A DNA stretch of 64,000 nt from Afipia sp. P52-10 (GTDB taxonomy: Bacteria > Pseudomonadota > Alphaproteobacteria > Rhizobiales > Xanthobacteraceae). Shown here one piece after another: positions 37,233 to 47,222 of this stretch (its first letter is position 1; each line of letters starts with the position of its first letter). Location of the stretch: NCBI RefSeq assembly GCF_000516555.1, contig NZ_AZSJ01000003.1:443959-507958 (forward strand), read 5' to 3'. The position numbers were made by a program, and so were the translations under genes. Under the pieces are notes generated by a model that ran no database searches, was not told the DNA's origin, and saw nothing but the letters and a program-made list of their open reading frames with translations.

Positions 37233-37261
37233 AAGACATCACCGGACGCCCCGCCTGTCAA
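37233..37261 (-). promoter_or_regulatory. trpL promoter
   Basis: A perfect -35 TTGACA (37261-37256 on the minus strand) is followed after 17 bases by a weak -10, TGTCTT (37238-37233). The expected transcription start falls at about 37225-37226, which is the first base of trpL. Confidence 0.6.
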
Positions 37262-37325
37262 GGGCGCCCGGTGTGCGAACCCGCTCAAATGCCGGCTAAA
37301 CAGCCACCGGAACGGCTCGGCGGCC

Positions 37326-38000
37326 TCAGCCGAGGTGCTTATTGAAGAAGGCGACCGCCCGGCCCCAGGCCTGCTCGGCAGCCTGCCGGTCATGCACCGG
37401 AGCCCGCTGCTCGTTCACGAAGGCATGGTCGGCATCGTAACGGAAGAACTCGTAAGTCTTGCCGGCCGCCTTCAGCCCAGCCTCGAACGCGTCGACCACC
37501 TGCGGAGTGCACCAGTCGTCGCGGTTGGCGAAGTGGCCCTGCAGCGGAATCTTCACATCGACGGCCTTGGCCGCCTGCTCCGGCGGAATGCCGTAGAAAG
37601 CGACGCCTGCCGACAATTCCGGAATACGGGTGGAGCCGATCACCGTCACCGCGCCACCGAGGCAAAAACCGGTGAGGCCGACCTTGGCGCCGTTGCGTTT
37701 CAGGAACTGCGCCGCGCCGCGCACGTTCTGATCGGTTGCATCCATGAAATTCAGGGAGTTCATTTCCTTTCCCGCAGCGTCGGTGTCGTGATATGGCACG
37801 ACGACGCCGTTATAGAGATCGGGCGCGAGCGCATCGAAACCGGCGAGCGCGAAGCGGTCGCAGATGCCCTTAATCTGGTCCTGCAGACCCCACCACTCCT
37901 GGATGACGACGATGCCCGGCGCACCGGAGCGTCCGGCCGAGGCCAAGTAGCCGCCATTCTCTTTTCCGTCGGGGCGCTTGTAGCTGATGCTGGTGCCCAT
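37326..38000 (-). CDS. dienelactone hydrolase family protein
   Basis: A 224-residue alpha/beta hydrolase. The nucleophile is a cysteine, GFCLGG near residue 113, as in dienelactone hydrolase, and not serine. The Asp is in HFANRDDWC and the His in DADHAFVNE. Such enzymes open lactones in chloroaromatic breakdown, but many act on other esters. The ATG at 38000 gives MGTSISYKRPDG; four extra codons precede it in the frame. It lies upstream of trpL on the same strand, with 100 bases between. Confidence 0.9.
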   Translation of the reverse strand: MGTSISYKRPDGKENGGYLASAGRSGAPGIVVIQEWWGLQDQIKGICDRFALAGFDALAPDLYNGVVVPYHDTDAAGKEMNSLNFMDATDQNVRGAAQFLKRNGAKVGLTGFCLGGAVTVIGSTRIPELSAGVAFYGIPPEQAAKAVDVKIPLQGHFANRDDWCTPQVVDAFEAGLKAAGKTYEFFRYDADHAFVNEQRAPVHDRQAAEQAWGRAVAFFNKHLG

Positions 38001-38046
38001 TCGATCCTCCACTCGCGTTTCTGCGGTCGTGCACTAACAGGACGAA

Positions 38047-38083
38047 GCATGGGAGAGCAGCAGGCGCTTTCCAAAAATCATGC
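38047..38083. repeat. degraded GCATGATC-type palindrome, copy 9
   Basis: GCATG at 38047 and CATGC at 38079 flank a core with GCGCTTTCC, resembling the dispersed repeat family with several changes. The match is weaker than in the other copies. Confidence 0.35.
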
Positions 38084-38403
38084 TCCCTCCTCATATTGTG
38101 GCGCTGCGGCACGCAATCCGCAATGCTCAACGCGTGCGGCTAAGCGACTGGTTGAGCTTCGCGCAGAGCCTGCCCCTCATGTCGAGCGTGCCGACTATAC
38201 GTCTCGGCCGCAAAGCTATCTCAGCCGTCCTGCATGGAGTTCACCCGCGCATCCACGTCAGCGCCGCATCGTCGCAAGAGAGCCGAAGCGATGCCGGCCT
38301 TCAAACGGCTATGCTCGACCATAACGAAGACAATACCGGAAATTTAGGCTGCATTTTCAGTCGGCTCGCAGCATGAGCCCGGGATCGATGGTTTGGCCCT
38401 CCC

Positions 38404-38434
38404 AAAAAGAAAGGCCCCGTCCAGCGGGGCCTTT
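38404..38434 (-). terminator. intrinsic terminator of fbcFH
   Basis: On the minus strand AAAGGCCCCG and CGGGGCCTTT form a 10-base stem with a 5-base loop, followed by CTTTTT. It stands 27 bases after the fbcH stop. This is the clearest intrinsic terminator in the window. Confidence 0.9.
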
Positions 38435-38461
38435 CGTGTCGTTTAACAATCGCGTCAGCGC

Positions 38462-40522
38462 TTAGTGCGCAGCCGCCCAGACCTTGCGCTTGGTGAAGTA
38501 CAAAAGGCCCGAGAGCAGCACCAGGAACACCAGAACCTGCAGACCGATGCGCTTGCGCGCCTCCATGTGCGGCTCGGCCGCCCACATCAGGAATGCAGTC
38601 ACGTCCTTCGCATACTGATCGACCGTCTGCGGCGAACCGTCATCGTACGTCACCTGACCGTCATTGATCGGCTTCGGCATGCCGATCGCATGACCGGGGA
38701 AGTACTTGTTGTAGTTCGTGCCCGGCGGCAGCGTGAATCCCTGTGGCGCATCTTCGTAGCCATGCAGCAGCGCGACGATGTAGTCGGGGCCCTGCTCCTG
38801 ATACTGGGTGAAGATGTCGATCAGGAACCAGGGGAAGCCGCGCTCATAGGTGCGAGCCTTGGCGATCAGCGACATGTCCGGCGGGAAGGCGCCGCCATTG
38901 GCCGCACGCGCCGCCTGCTCGTTCGGGAACGGTGCCGGGAACCGATCCGCCAGACGGCCGGGACGCTCGAACATCTCGCCCTGATCGTTCGGACCGTCCT
39001 TGATCTTATACTCGGCAGCCACTGCCGCGGCCTGCGCCTGCGTGAAGCCGGGACCACCGGGCTCAGCGAGGTTGCGGAACGCCAGATAGTTCATGCTGTG
39101 GCAAGTCGCGCAGACTTCCTTGTAGACCTTGAAGCCACGCTGCAGCTCACCACGGTCGAACTTGCCGAACGGCCCCGCGAACGACCACTTCTGCGGCGGC
39201 GGGGTCGGCTGGCTGTGGCCCTCATCGGCAGCGAGCGAACTGCCGGCGCTGGCGAACAGGAACGCACCGGCGACGGCCGCCACGGCGACCGAGGCAATCG
39301 CCTTCTTGCCGAGCACATCGTCGGCGATCGAGTTCGGGATCGGACGCGGCTTCTCGATGCGCGAGAGCAGCGGCAGGATGATGATGAAGTGCGCGAAGTA
39401 GTAGACCGTCAGGATACGGGCGACGATCACATACGCGCCTTCTGCCGGCTTCGAGCCGAGCCAACCCAGCACCAGGCAGACCGCCACGAAGATCCAGAAG
39501 AACTGCTTGAACAGCGGACGATAGCGCGCCGAACGAGTCTTTGCGCTGTCGAGCCATGGCAGGAAGGCCAGCACGACGATCGCACCGAACATCGCCAGCA
39601 CGCCGCCGAGCTTGTTCGGGATCGCGCGAAGGATCGCGTAGAACGGCAGGTAGTACCATTCAGGCACGATGTGCGCCGGCGTCACACCCGGGTTGGCCGG
39701 GATGTAGTTGTCGGCGTGGCCGAGATAGTTCGGCACGTAGAACACGAACCACATGTAGAAGATCAGGAAGCAGGCCAGGCCGAACGCATCCTTGATGGTC
39801 GCGTACGGGGTAAACGGCACCGTGTCCTTGTCGGTCTTCGGCTCGACGCCAGCCGGATTGCCCTGACCCGCCACATGCAGCGCCCAGACATGCAGGATCA
39901 CGACGCCGAGGATCATGAACGGCAGCAGGTAGTGCAGCGAGAAGAAGCGGTTCAGCGTCGGGTTGTCGACCGAGTAACCGCCCCAGAGGAAGGTGACGAT
40001 CGGCTCGCCAACGAACGGGAAGGCCGAGAACAGGTTGGTGATGACGGTGGCGCCCCAGAAGCTCATCTGGCCCCACGGCAGCACGTAGCCCATGAAGCCG
40101 GTGGCCATCATCAGCAGGTAGATGATGACGCCGAGGATCCACAGCACCTCACGCGGCTCCTTGTAGGAGCCGTAGTACATGCCGCGGAACATATGGATGT
40201 AGACGGCGATGAAGAACATCGACGCGCCGTTGGCGTGCAGGTAGCGGATCAGCCAGCCGTAGTTCACGTCGCGCATGATGTGCTCGATCGACGAGAACGC
40301 GAGCGTCGCATGCGGGGTGTAGTGCATCACCAGGATGATGCCGGTGACGATCTGCGCCGCCAGCATGAACGACAGGATGCCGCCGAAGGTCCACCAGTAG
40401 TTCAGGTTACGCGGCGTCGGATACGCCACGAACGAGGAGTGCACGAGGCCGATGATCGGCAGCCGCCGCTCGAACCATTTCAGGACTGGATTCTGGAGCT
40501 CTAGGGTGGACGGTCCGCTCAT
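38462..40522 (-). CDS. fbcH: fused cytochrome b/c1 (bc1 complex)
   Basis: A 686-residue polyprotein precursor of two subunits of the respiratory cytochrome bc1 complex. Residues 1 to about 420 form cytochrome b with its helices, haem-ligand histidines and [20 protein letters not shown] signal-like segment ([21 protein letters not shown]) then leads to cytochrome c1, with haem site CATCH near residue 471 and a C-terminal anchor ([14 protein letters not shown]). In Bradyrhizobium japonicum the fbcH product is cleaved after translation. It lies 53 bases after fbcF. Confidence 0.97.
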   Translation of the reverse strand: MSGPSTLELQNPVLKWFERRLPIIGLVHSSFVAYPTPRNLNYWWTFGGILSFMLAAQIVTGIILVMHYTPHATLAFSSIEHIMRDVNYGWLIRYLHANGASMFFIAVYIHMFRGMYYGSYKEPREVLWILGVIIYLLMMATGFMGYVLPWGQMSFWGATVITNLFSAFPFVGEPIVTFLWGGYSVDNPTLNRFFSLHYLLPFMILGVVILHVWALHVAGQGNPAGVEPKTDKDTVPFTPYATIKDAFGLACFLIFYMWFVFYVPNYLGHADNYIPANPGVTPAHIVPEWYYLPFYAILRAIPNKLGGVLAMFGAIVVLAFLPWLDSAKTRSARYRPLFKQFFWIFVAVCLVLGWLGSKPAEGAYVIVARILTVYYFAHFIIILPLLSRIEKPRPIPNSIADDVLGKKAIASVAVAAVAGAFLFASAGSSLAADEGHSQPTPPPQKWSFAGPFGKFDRGELQRGFKVYKEVCATCHSMNYLAFRNLAEPGGPGFTQAQAAAVAAEYKIKDGPNDQGEMFERPGRLADRFPAPFPNEQAARAANGGAFPPDMSLIAKARTYERGFPWFLIDIFTQYQEQGPDYIVALLHGYEDAPQGFTLPPGTNYNKYFPGHAIGMPKPINDGQVTYDDGSPQTVDQYAKDVTAFLMWAAEPHMEARKRIGLQVLVFLVLLSGLLYFTKRKVWAAAH

Positions 40523-40575
40523 GATGCAACCTTGAGAGAGAAATATTGCGCGACGTTCATCGGTCCCGGCTGTTT

Positions 40576-41103
40576 TCAGCCGATCTTGATTTTGCTGTCG
40601 GAGACGAATGCGTAGGGAGGAACAGGCAGGTTGGTCGGTGCAGGCCCCTGACGGATACGGCCCGAGGTATCGAACACCGAACCGTGGCAGGGACAGAACC
40701 AGCCGCCATAGGGACCTTGGTTGCCGAGCGGAATGCAGCCAAGGTGGGTGCAGTTGCCGTAAACGATCAGCCAGTCGGCGTGGCCTTCCTTGACGCGCGC
40801 CGAGTCCGCCTGCGGGTCACGCAAGCTCGCGACATCGACGTCCTGAGCTTCCTTGATTTCCTTCGGGGTGCGATGGCGGACGAAGATCGGCTTGCCGCGC
40901 CAGAAGACCTTGATCAGCTGCCCTTCGGCGATCGGCGTCAGGTCGACCTCGATCGGCGCGCCGGCGGCGATGGTCGAGGCGTCTGGATTCATTTGCGAAA
41001 TTAGCGGCCAAACGGCCGCCGCGGCTCCCGCTGCTGCAACCGCCCCGGTTGCGACGTAGAGAAAATCACGGCGCGTCGCGTGCGCCGAAGCCGTCGTCGT
41101 CAC
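40576..41103 (-). CDS. fbcF: Rieske iron-sulfur protein (bc1 complex)
   Basis: The 2Fe-2S subunit of the bc1 complex, 175 residues. An uncleaved N-terminal anchor with a twin-arginine motif ([21 protein letters not shown]) precedes the cluster motifs CTHLGC near residue 116 and CPCHGS near residue 138. I use the GTG at 41103, which has AAGGG nine bases upstream and gives the family N terminus; the frame extends to a TTG at 41136. It is followed by fbcH in one operon. Confidence 0.96.
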   Translation of the reverse strand: MTTTASAHATRRDFLYVATGAVAAAGAAAAVWPLISQMNPDASTIAAGAPIEVDLTPIAEGQLIKVFWRGKPIFVRHRTPKEIKEAQDVDVASLRDPQADSARVKEGHADWLIVYGNCTHLGCIPLGNQGPYGGWFCPCHGSVFDTSGRIRQGPAPTNLPVPPYAFVSDSKIKIG

Positions 41104-41394
41104 GATTCTTAACCCTTTCCGGTCATGGCCGGCCAACCGCCCCGATCAGGCCTGCATGCGACGCATGCGCTGACCCAAGGATAGCCACCGGCGCCGCGCC
41201 CCCGCGGCGGTAGGTCCACATGGGCATGCTCGCCGCAAAAGCGCCGAAACACCCCCATTCAGAACGGTTCTATTGACACCCTTGCCGCGGTAGCGCAAGC
41301 CCGCATCGTGCTGCGGCGACCGGAGCCGGCAAATCCTTAGCCCAGTGTGACTTTTCCCCAAAAAAGACATGCCGGAAAACGCTGCCGATCGCTC

Positions 41395-41865
41395 ATGCGC
41401 ATAGCCCTCTTCCAACCGGACATTCCCCAGAACACCGGAACGATTCTCCGGCTATGCGCCTGCCTCGCGGTCGAGGCTCATATTATCGAGCCGGCCGGCT
41501 TTCCGATCTCCGATCGGCATTTTCGGCGCTCCGGGATGGATTATCTCGATCAGGTGCGCGTTTTCCGACACATCTCGTGGGCCGACTTCGAGCGTTGGCG
41601 ACAGGAGGCAGGCGCACGGCTGCTGCTTTTGACCACCAAGGCCAGCCGCTCCTATCTCGATTGCCGTTATGCAGCCAGCGACGTGTTGATGGTCGGCCGG
41701 GAGTCCGCAGGCGTTCCCGACGAGGTCGCAGCAACGGCCGACGAACGGCTGCTGATTCCCATGCGATCCGGCATGCGTTCGCTGAATGTCGCCATGGCGG
41801 CAGCGATGGCGCTCGGCGAGGCCTTGAGGCAAACAAGAGGCATTCCAACAGGACTAACCGGCTGA
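41395..41865 (+). CDS. trmL: tRNA (cytidine/uridine-34 2'-O)-methyltransferase
   Basis: A 156-residue SPOUT methyltransferase that 2'-O-methylates the wobble base of tRNA-Leu isoacceptors. The N terminus [20 protein letters not shown] is the family signature, and the knot region reads [13 protein letters not shown] followed by [21 protein letters not shown]. The ATG at 41395 is chosen over a longer frame starting at 41347. The stop overlaps the hemF start as TGATG. The 291 bases upstream, shared with divergent fbcF, hold no clear site. Confidence 0.92.
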   Translation: MRIALFQPDIPQNTGTILRLCACLAVEAHIIEPAGFPISDRHFRRSGMDYLDQVRVFRHISWADFERWRQEAGARLLLLTTKASRSYLDCRYAASDVLMVGRESAGVPDEVAATADERLLIPMRSGMRSLNVAMAAAMALGEALRQTRGIPTGLTG

Positions 41866-42755
41866 TGACCCTTCCCGACGATATCGAGGCTAAGAAGGCC
41901 CGCGCCCGCACCTGGTTCGAAAGCCTCCGCGACGATATCTGCGCGTCGTTTGAGGCGCTCGAGCACGAAGCCCCCGCAGCCCTCTATCAGGATGAAGCCG
42001 GCCGATTCGAGCGGACTCCCTGGGAGCGGACCGACCACACCGGCGCCAAGGGCGGCGGCGGGGTGATGTCGATGATGCGCGGACGGCTGTTCGAGAAGGT
42101 CGGCGTGCATTGCTCGACGGTGCACGGCGAGTTCGCTCCCGAATTCCGGGCGCAGATGCCCGGCGCCGCCGAAGACCCTCGGTTCTGGGCATCCGGAATC
42201 TCGCTGATCGCTCACCTGCGCAACCCGCATGTGCCGGCCGTACACATGAACACTCGCTTCGTGGTAACGACCAAGGCCTGGTTCGGCGGCGGCGCCGACC
42301 TGACGCCAGTGCTGGATCGGCGCCGCACCCAGGAGGATGCCGACAGCCGTGCCTTCCATGCAGCGATGAAGGCCGCCTGCGACGCCCACGCGGCGGTGGC
42401 GCCTTATGACAAATACAAGGCCTGGTGCGACGAATACTTCTACCTGCCGCATCGTAAGGAGCCGCGCGGCATCGGCGGCATTTTCTACGATCACCACAAT
42501 TCCGGTAACTGGGATGCGGATTTCGCCTTCACCCAGGAGGTGGGCCGCGCGTTCGCCGCCATCTATCCCGCGCTGGTGCGGCACAACTTCGCAACCCCAT
42601 GGACTTCAGCCGACCGCGAGGAGCAACTGATCCGGCGCGGGCGCTACGTCGAGTTCAACCTGCTGCATGACCGGGGCACCGTGTTCGGCCTAAAGACAGG
42701 CGGCAACGTGAACTCGATCCTGTCGTCGTTGCCCCCGGAGGTGAAATGGCCGTGA
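41865..42755 (+). CDS. hemF: oxygen-dependent coproporphyrinogen III oxidase
   Basis: A 296-residue haem-biosynthesis enzyme converting coproporphyrinogen III to protoporphyrinogen IX with O2. The family signature [10 protein letters not shown] is at about residue 140, with [22 protein letters not shown] following, and [21 protein letters not shown] near the end. The length is normal. It overlaps trmL by one base and the next gene by ten, so the three form an operon. Confidence 0.97.
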   Translation: MTLPDDIEAKKARARTWFESLRDDICASFEALEHEAPAALYQDEAGRFERTPWERTDHTGAKGGGGVMSMMRGRLFEKVGVHCSTVHGEFAPEFRAQMPGAAEDPRFWASGISLIAHLRNPHVPAVHMNTRFVVTTKAWFGGGADLTPVLDRRRTQEDADSRAFHAAMKAACDAHAAVAPYDKYKAWCDEYFYLPHRKEPRGIGGIFYDHHNSGNWDADFAFTQEVGRAFAAIYPALVRHNFATPWTSADREEQLIRRGRYVEFNLLHDRGTVFGLKTGGNVNSILSSLPPEVKWP

Positions 42756-43489
42756 GCAGCAAGATCCCTGCCCTGCCCCGGGCCATGCTGATCGATATGG
42801 ATGACACCATTCTGTCGGCCTACGGCAAGCCCGCACTGGCCTGGCAGGCGGTGGCGGAAGAATTCGCAACCGAGTTCGCGCCCATCCTGCCGCACGAAGC
42901 GGCGGCCGCCATCCTGGCTGCCGCGCGGCAGTTCTGGGATTCGGCCGAGGCGCACTGGCGGCTCAAGCTGAACGAAGCGCGGCGCATCACTGTGGCGGCC
43001 GGCTTCGCCGCCCTCGCAGCGGCCGGTCAGAAACCGATGTCGCGCGACTTCTGCATTCGCATGGCCGATCGCTTCTCGGCCTTCCGCGATGAGAACATGG
43101 CGCTCTTCCCCGGTGTGCACGATGCGATCGACGCGTTGAAGGCGTGCGGCGTAAAGCTCGCGCTGGTGACGAACGGCGCAGGCCCCACCCAGCGCGCCAA
43201 GGTGGAGCGGTTCGCGCTAACGCATCGCTTCGATCACATCCAGATCGAGGGCGAGCATGGCTTCGGCAAGCCGGAGGAGCGCGCCTATCACCACGCGATG
43301 AATGCGCTCGGGGTCAGTGCGTGCGACACCTGGATGATCGGCGACAACCTCGAATGGGAGGTCATCGCACCGCAGCGGCTCGGCATCTATGCGATCTGGA
43401 TGGACGCGCATGACGAGGGCCTACCGGAAGGCTCCGCTGTGAAACCCGACCGCATCATCCGTTCGCTGTCGGAACTGCTGCCGGGCTGA
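42746..43489 (+). CDS. HAD-family hydrolase
   Basis: A 247-residue HAD phosphatase-like protein. Motif I is [11 protein letters not shown] (Asp17 nucleophile), motif II is LALVTNGAG, and motif III/IV include the Lys in FGKPEERAY and [15 protein letters not shown]. The cap insertion after motif I is of the C1 type. Substrate unknown; pyrimidine 5'-nucleotidase-like or phosphoglycolate-like activity is possible. It starts within the end of hemF, on the same strand. Confidence 0.88.
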   Translation: MAVSSKIPALPRAMLIDMDDTILSAYGKPALAWQAVAEEFATEFAPILPHEAAAAILAAARQFWDSAEAHWRLKLNEARRITVAAGFAALAAAGQKPMSRDFCIRMADRFSAFRDENMALFPGVHDAIDALKACGVKLALVTNGAGPTQRAKVERFALTHRFDHIQIEGEHGFGKPEERAYHHAMNALGVSACDTWMIGDNLEWEVIAPQRLGIYAIWMDAHDEGLPEGSAVKPDRIIRSLSELLPG

Positions 43490-43608
43490 CGCGGGACGCA
43501 GCCGCGATACACGCCTGACGTCGGCGATCCCTGCCGCGACATGCTCCTGTGATTGGCCTGTCACGCGAGAGGCCTATCGTGCGCATACCCCTGCAACAGG
43601 AGCCGATA

Positions 43609-43884
43609 ATGACCTTGAAGGCTGGCGATGTCGTTGTTCTGAAATCCGGCGGGCAGCCGCTGACCGTTGCCGAAGTGAACGACCAGAGCGTCGCATGCAT
43701 CTGGCTCGGTGAGGAAGGCGATCTGTTCCGTGAGACGCTTCCTGCCATCGCCCTCGAACTCGTCGAGATCGAAGACGATGAGGACGACGACGAAGACGAT
43801 GAAGACGAGGCGGAAGCCTCGGCCAACGGTCACGACGACGAAGAGGATGAAGACGCGGACGACGCAAATCGCGCCGTTGCCTGA
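43609..43884 (+). CDS. DUF2158 (YodC-like) protein with acidic tail
   Basis: A 91-residue protein. The first 50 residues resemble DUF2158, a small beta fold (MTLKAGDVVVLKSGGQPLTV ... VACIWL). From about residue 53 the protein is almost entirely Asp/Glu (EDDEDDDEDDEDEAEA and a second block near 76-84), which is absent from the basic family. The acidic tail may mimic nucleic acid or bind a basic partner; this is inference. The ATG at 43609 has AGGAG upstream. Confidence 0.75.
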   Translation: MTLKAGDVVVLKSGGQPLTVAEVNDQSVACIWLGEEGDLFRETLPAIALELVEIEDDEDDDEDDEDEAEASANGHDDEEDEDADDANRAVA

Positions 43885-43947
43885 CACCCATTCAACGGGG
43901 CGGCCTGCGCTGACGCTTTGTCCCGTGTGCGTCGGCGACGGCTGCGC

Positions 43948-44823
43948 TCAGTCCGCAAATGCGAACGACTCGACGGCATTCTCGTCGGCGCTCGGCGAAA
44001 ATGCCGCGATCGTGCGGTTGCGCGCCGGACACCGATAAACGGCAATCACGCTTCCTGGACCGCCGCCGGTATGTCCCAGCACACGCTGGCCTACGCGGCC
44101 AGTGCCGATCATCAATCCGAGACCATAGCCCGCCGTCTGCCACGGCCGCCCCTCGACCGGCCCGCCAAGCGGGTGCGCATCGCACATCGCAGCCAGCAAC
44201 GGCGCTGGCAGCAGATCGCCGGTGAGCAAGCGATCCAGTATCGACGCGGCATCACCGATCGGTCCGACCGCGAGCCCGTGATACACCCAACCTGGGTGAT
44301 AGGAGGCGGCTTCGCCCATAGCGACATCGGCGAGGTCGGCGCGCGCCAACGCTACGCGCGCACCGGCAATACCGAGCGGCGCGAATACCAGCCGCTTCAG
44401 CGCATGATCGAGATCGCTTCCGCACGCCTCCTCGATTGCCTGACGCACCAGCAGATAGCCGACATTCGAATACTCCCAGCCCTCGCCGGGCGAGAACCGC
44501 AGCTGATCCGCATCGACGGCGCGCAGCAACTCCGCGACCGGCCACGGATCGCGGTTTGCCGCCACGTCGCGATGATAGGCGGCAAGACCTCCGTAATTCG
44601 GCACGCCCGCGCGATTCTGCAAAAGCTGACGCAGCGTGAAGCGCCGTCCCGGCATGTGTGTATCGAGCTGCAGGCGCCCGTCGCGCACCAGAACGAGGGC
44701 CGCCGCCGCGATCAGCGTCTTGGTGAAACTCCACCAGGGCACATCTCGATCGCTATCATGATCGCCGGTGGAATGGCATTCGGCAAGATCACCACTCACC
44801 ACCGTCGCAGATGCCGTGATCAT
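43948..44823 (-). CDS. serine hydrolase of the beta-lactamase/AmpC superfamily
   Basis: A 291-residue penicillin-binding-protein-like serine hydrolase. The SxxK motif is SFTK near residue 32, YSN is in WEYSNVGYLL and the third motif is HTGGG near 248. No obvious signal peptide is present, so it may be cytoplasmic and act on an ester or peptide instead of a beta-lactam. Its ATG overlaps the TGA of the TSUP gene upstream (ATGA). Confidence 0.85.
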   Translation of the reverse strand: MITASATVVSGDLAECHSTGDHDSDRDVPWWSFTKTLIAAAALVLVRDGRLQLDTHMPGRRFTLRQLLQNRAGVPNYGGLAAYHRDVAANRDPWPVAELLRAVDADQLRFSPGEGWEYSNVGYLLVRQAIEEACGSDLDHALKRLVFAPLGIAGARVALARADLADVAMGEAASYHPGWVYHGLAVGPIGDAASILDRLLTGDLLPAPLLAAMCDAHPLGGPVEGRPWQTAGYGLGLMIGTGRVGQRVLGHTGGGPGSVIAVYRCPARNRTIAAFSPSADENAVESFAFAD

Positions 44824-45590
44824 CGGAACGCCGACAGAATCATCGTCGCGCCGCCGACGATCACCACCGCATCCAGCATGGCGGTATGAATATGGACCGG
44901 CATGCGGTCGACCAGCATCTTGGCGAGAAAGCCGCCGGGAAAGGCGATCATGCCGATCAACAGCCCAAGCGCGATCACCTGCGCCGTCACCGCACCGGCC
45001 ATGCCGAACACCGACACCTTGACGATACCGACGACCACGGAGATCGCTGCATCGGTCGCGACCACCGCCGCCCCCTGCAATCCCGCCGACATCAACAGCG
45101 TCAGCAGGATCACGCCGGAGCCCGCAGTGCCCCCGACCAACAATCCGAAGCCCGCCGCGCCCGCCGCAAGGCCGCGATCGCCGAGCTTCAATTCGCTCCG
45201 CCGCGCCAGCCGCCGCAACGGCACGCTCAGGATCAGCATCGTGCCGATCACCAGCGCGGCACCGACACCGGTCAGCCGCGAATAGCCGTAAGCACCGAGA
45301 ACGCAGGTCAGGGCCGCGCCCGCAATCACGATCAGCGCGCGGCGGACATCAACCTGCCTGAAGAACGCGGCGATGCGTCCAGTGTTGGAAAACAGCGCCG
45401 AGATGGCGATGATCGGCACGACAGGCTCGGCTCCGACCATCGGCACCAGCACCAGCGGCATCAATGCGCCAGTCCCGTAACCCGCGACACCGCCGACCAC
45501 CGACGCAAACAGCGCCACAGCGGCAACCAGTACGATCTGAGGCAGCGAGATGTCGGCAAACCCAGCAGCGATGTCGGCGAGCAGTGGCAC
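44820..45590 (-). CDS. TSUP-family permease (TauE/SafE)
   Basis: A 256-residue membrane protein with about eight helices in two repeated halves, typical of TauE/SafE exporters of sulfite, sulfoacetate or other organosulfur compounds. The first half has GGVAGYGTGALMPLVLVP and the second half GLLVGGTAGSGVILLTLL. The gene is translationally coupled to the serine hydrolase. The transported compound is unknown. Confidence 0.88.
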   Translation of the reverse strand: MPLLADIAAGFADISLPQIVLVAAVALFASVVGGVAGYGTGALMPLVLVPMVGAEPVVPIIAISALFSNTGRIAAFFRQVDVRRALIVIAGAALTCVLGAYGYSRLTGVGAALVIGTMLILSVPLRRLARRSELKLGDRGLAAGAAGFGLLVGGTAGSGVILLTLLMSAGLQGAAVVATDAAISVVVGIVKVSVFGMAGAVTAQVIALGLLIGMIAFPGGFLAKMLVDRMPVHIHTAMLDAVVIVGGATMILSAFR

Positions 45591-45714
45591 GGAAGCGGAG
45601 CCTCGAAGTCGCGACCGCGATTCCCGTCGTGAAATCGTCCCGGCGCGGGGCGGAAACCTATCACAAGCGCCTGACCATCACAGATCGCGGCAGCTATTGC
45701 AGCCCAGAGCGTCG

Positions 45715-46962
45715 CTACGCGCGCAGCTCCTGCGCGATCCGATCGGCGATGGCCGATAGCATTGTCGGCTCAGCGGAAAAACCGCTTTCGATCCACGCCT
45801 GCTCGGCGCGGCCGAGCGCCTCTCCCAGTGCAGGTCCGGGTTGCATGCCGCGCGCGATGAAATCGGCGGCTTTCAGCGGGAACACCGGTACTGCCCAGCG
45901 ACGATCGAGGGTGGCGAGATCACGCCAATAGTCCGCGCGCGTCCCGGAGCGAACCCAGGCAAGCATGGCACGATCGCGAAAGCGTTGCGCGCCGAGCTTG
46001 TAGAGTCGCACCCGCGCCTGCGCCTCATCGAGCGACTCGAGCCGCCACCAGCGATGCGCCATCGAATCGAGTTGCAGCGCTTCCGCATTCGATAGCCGCA
46101 GCCGGCCCGCAAGCCGCTCGGCATCTTCGACGGTTGCGACGGCCAGTGCCGCCAGGCGGCGCATCGGGTCCGGCTTGAGCGCCAGCGTTGTCTCAGCTTC
46201 GACCATCGCGGCGAGCGGCGCGTGATAGGTGACCCCGCCGAAGAGGAGCAGGAGCAGCCCGGCGTCGCCCATCTCCTGCAGCGCGTCCGCGGCTCCTGGC
46301 GCGACCAGCAGCTTCACGATTTCCATCCGAATCCGCTCGGCAGACAACCCAGCAAGGCCGGCTCGGCCCGCGATACACGCCTGCAGCCCTTCGCGGTCCA
46401 CCGGACCCGCGCCATAGATGGCATGGATGCGGAAGAACCGAAGGATGCGCAGGTAATCTTCCGCGATCCGCCGCGACGGTTCGCCGATGAAGCGGATGCG
46501 CCGCCCGGCCAGATCGTCAAGACCGCCGACGTAATCGTGCACCAGTCCATCGGCGGACACCGACAGCGCGTTGATGGTGAAATCACGTCGCTCGGCATCA
46601 CGCGCCCAGTCGCGGCCGAACGCAACTTTCGCCCTGCGACCGAACGTCTCGATGTCTTCGCGCAGCGTCGTCACCTCGTATGGCTGCCCATCGGCCAGCA
46701 AGGTGACCGTGCCGTGCTCGATGCCGGTCGGCACCGCGCGGATGCCCACAGTCTTCGCCCGGCGGACGACCTCATCTGGCGTGGCGGTGGTGGCGATGTC
46801 GATGTCGCCGGTTGGAAGGCCAAGCAGCGCGTTGCGCACCGCGCCGCCGACGACGCGCGCCTCCTCGCCGCCCGCATTGAGCAATGCCAGCACCTTCGCC
46901 GCGCCGCCGGTCGCGAGCCAGCCAGCGCCGCGCAACCGCTCGACGGTGCGGACCGTGCTCAC
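45715..46962 (-). CDS. cca: CCA tRNA nucleotidyltransferase
   Basis: A 415-residue class II nucleotidyltransferase that adds or repairs the 3' CCA of tRNA. The active site is VVGGAVRNALLGLPTGDIDIATT near residues 37-59, with DFTINALSV and the ERIRMEIVKLL region behind it. The GTG at 46962 follows GGGAGGGAGCA and is preferred over the longer frame, which overlaps the DUF6111 gene. The start overlaps the upstream stop. Confidence 0.95.
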   Translation of the reverse strand: MSTVRTVERLRGAGWLATGGAAKVLALLNAGGEEARVVGGAVRNALLGLPTGDIDIATTATPDEVVRRAKTVGIRAVPTGIEHGTVTLLADGQPYEVTTLREDIETFGRRAKVAFGRDWARDAERRDFTINALSVSADGLVHDYVGGLDDLAGRRIRFIGEPSRRIAEDYLRILRFFRIHAIYGAGPVDREGLQACIAGRAGLAGLSAERIRMEIVKLLVAPGAADALQEMGDAGLLLLLFGGVTYHAPLAAMVEAETTLALKPDPMRRLAALAVATVEDAERLAGRLRLSNAEALQLDSMAHRWWRLESLDEAQARVRLYKLGAQRFRDRAMLAWVRSGTRADYWRDLATLDRRWAVPVFPLKAADFIARGMQPGPALGEALGRAEQAWIESGFSAEPTMLSAIADRIAQELRA

Positions 46963-47222
46963 TGCTCCCTCCCCCGTATCAACTTGCCGTTCTCGATATG
47001 CGCGGGGACATAGGTCGATCCGGGCGGCGTGCCGGAGAAATTCGCAAGCAAAACCAGGCTTATGAATACCAGCGCCAGCGCACCCGCCGTCAGCCAGCCG
47101 ACGACCGGCAGAGGCCAGGAGCTCCGATGAAACAGCGCCGAGCGGGTCACGATCAGGTAAACCGCATAGACAGCAAAGGGGATAAGGAAGATTCCGATTT
47201 CGGTCAGAACCGGACGGATCAT
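46959..47222 (-). CDS. DUF6111 small membrane protein
   Basis: An 87-residue protein with two transmembrane helices (about 7-25 and 40-62) and a short tail. It is the DUF6111 protein that commonly lies between the CoA-pyrophosphatase and cca genes in this group. It overlaps both neighbours by four bases. Function unknown; the position suggests cotranscription only. Confidence 0.75.
   Translation of the reverse strand: MIRPVLTEIGIFLIPFAVYAVYLIVTRSALFHRSSWPLPVVGWLTAGALALVFISLVLLANFSGTPPGSTYVPAHIENGKLIRGREQ

Larger units (their letters stand above)
38001..38461. other. intergenic region between dienelactone hydrolase and fbcH
   Basis: 461 bases without a supported gene. The most notable contents are a degraded GCATG...CATGC repeat at 38047-38083 and the fbcH terminator at 38404-38434. 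A 98-codon plus-strand frame (38080-38376) has no recognisable protein features. The remainder is of lower GC content than the flanking genes; I see no RNA gene. Confidence 0.5.

Noticed and set aside
38080-38376. 98-codon plus-strand frame in the fbcH/dienelactone hydrolase gap
   Set aside because: No recognisable domain, no convincing ribosome binding site, and it starts inside a degraded repeat.
38465-40504. 679-codon open frame antisense to fbcH
   Set aside because: Arg/His/Asp-rich shadow of a known respiratory gene, with no family features.
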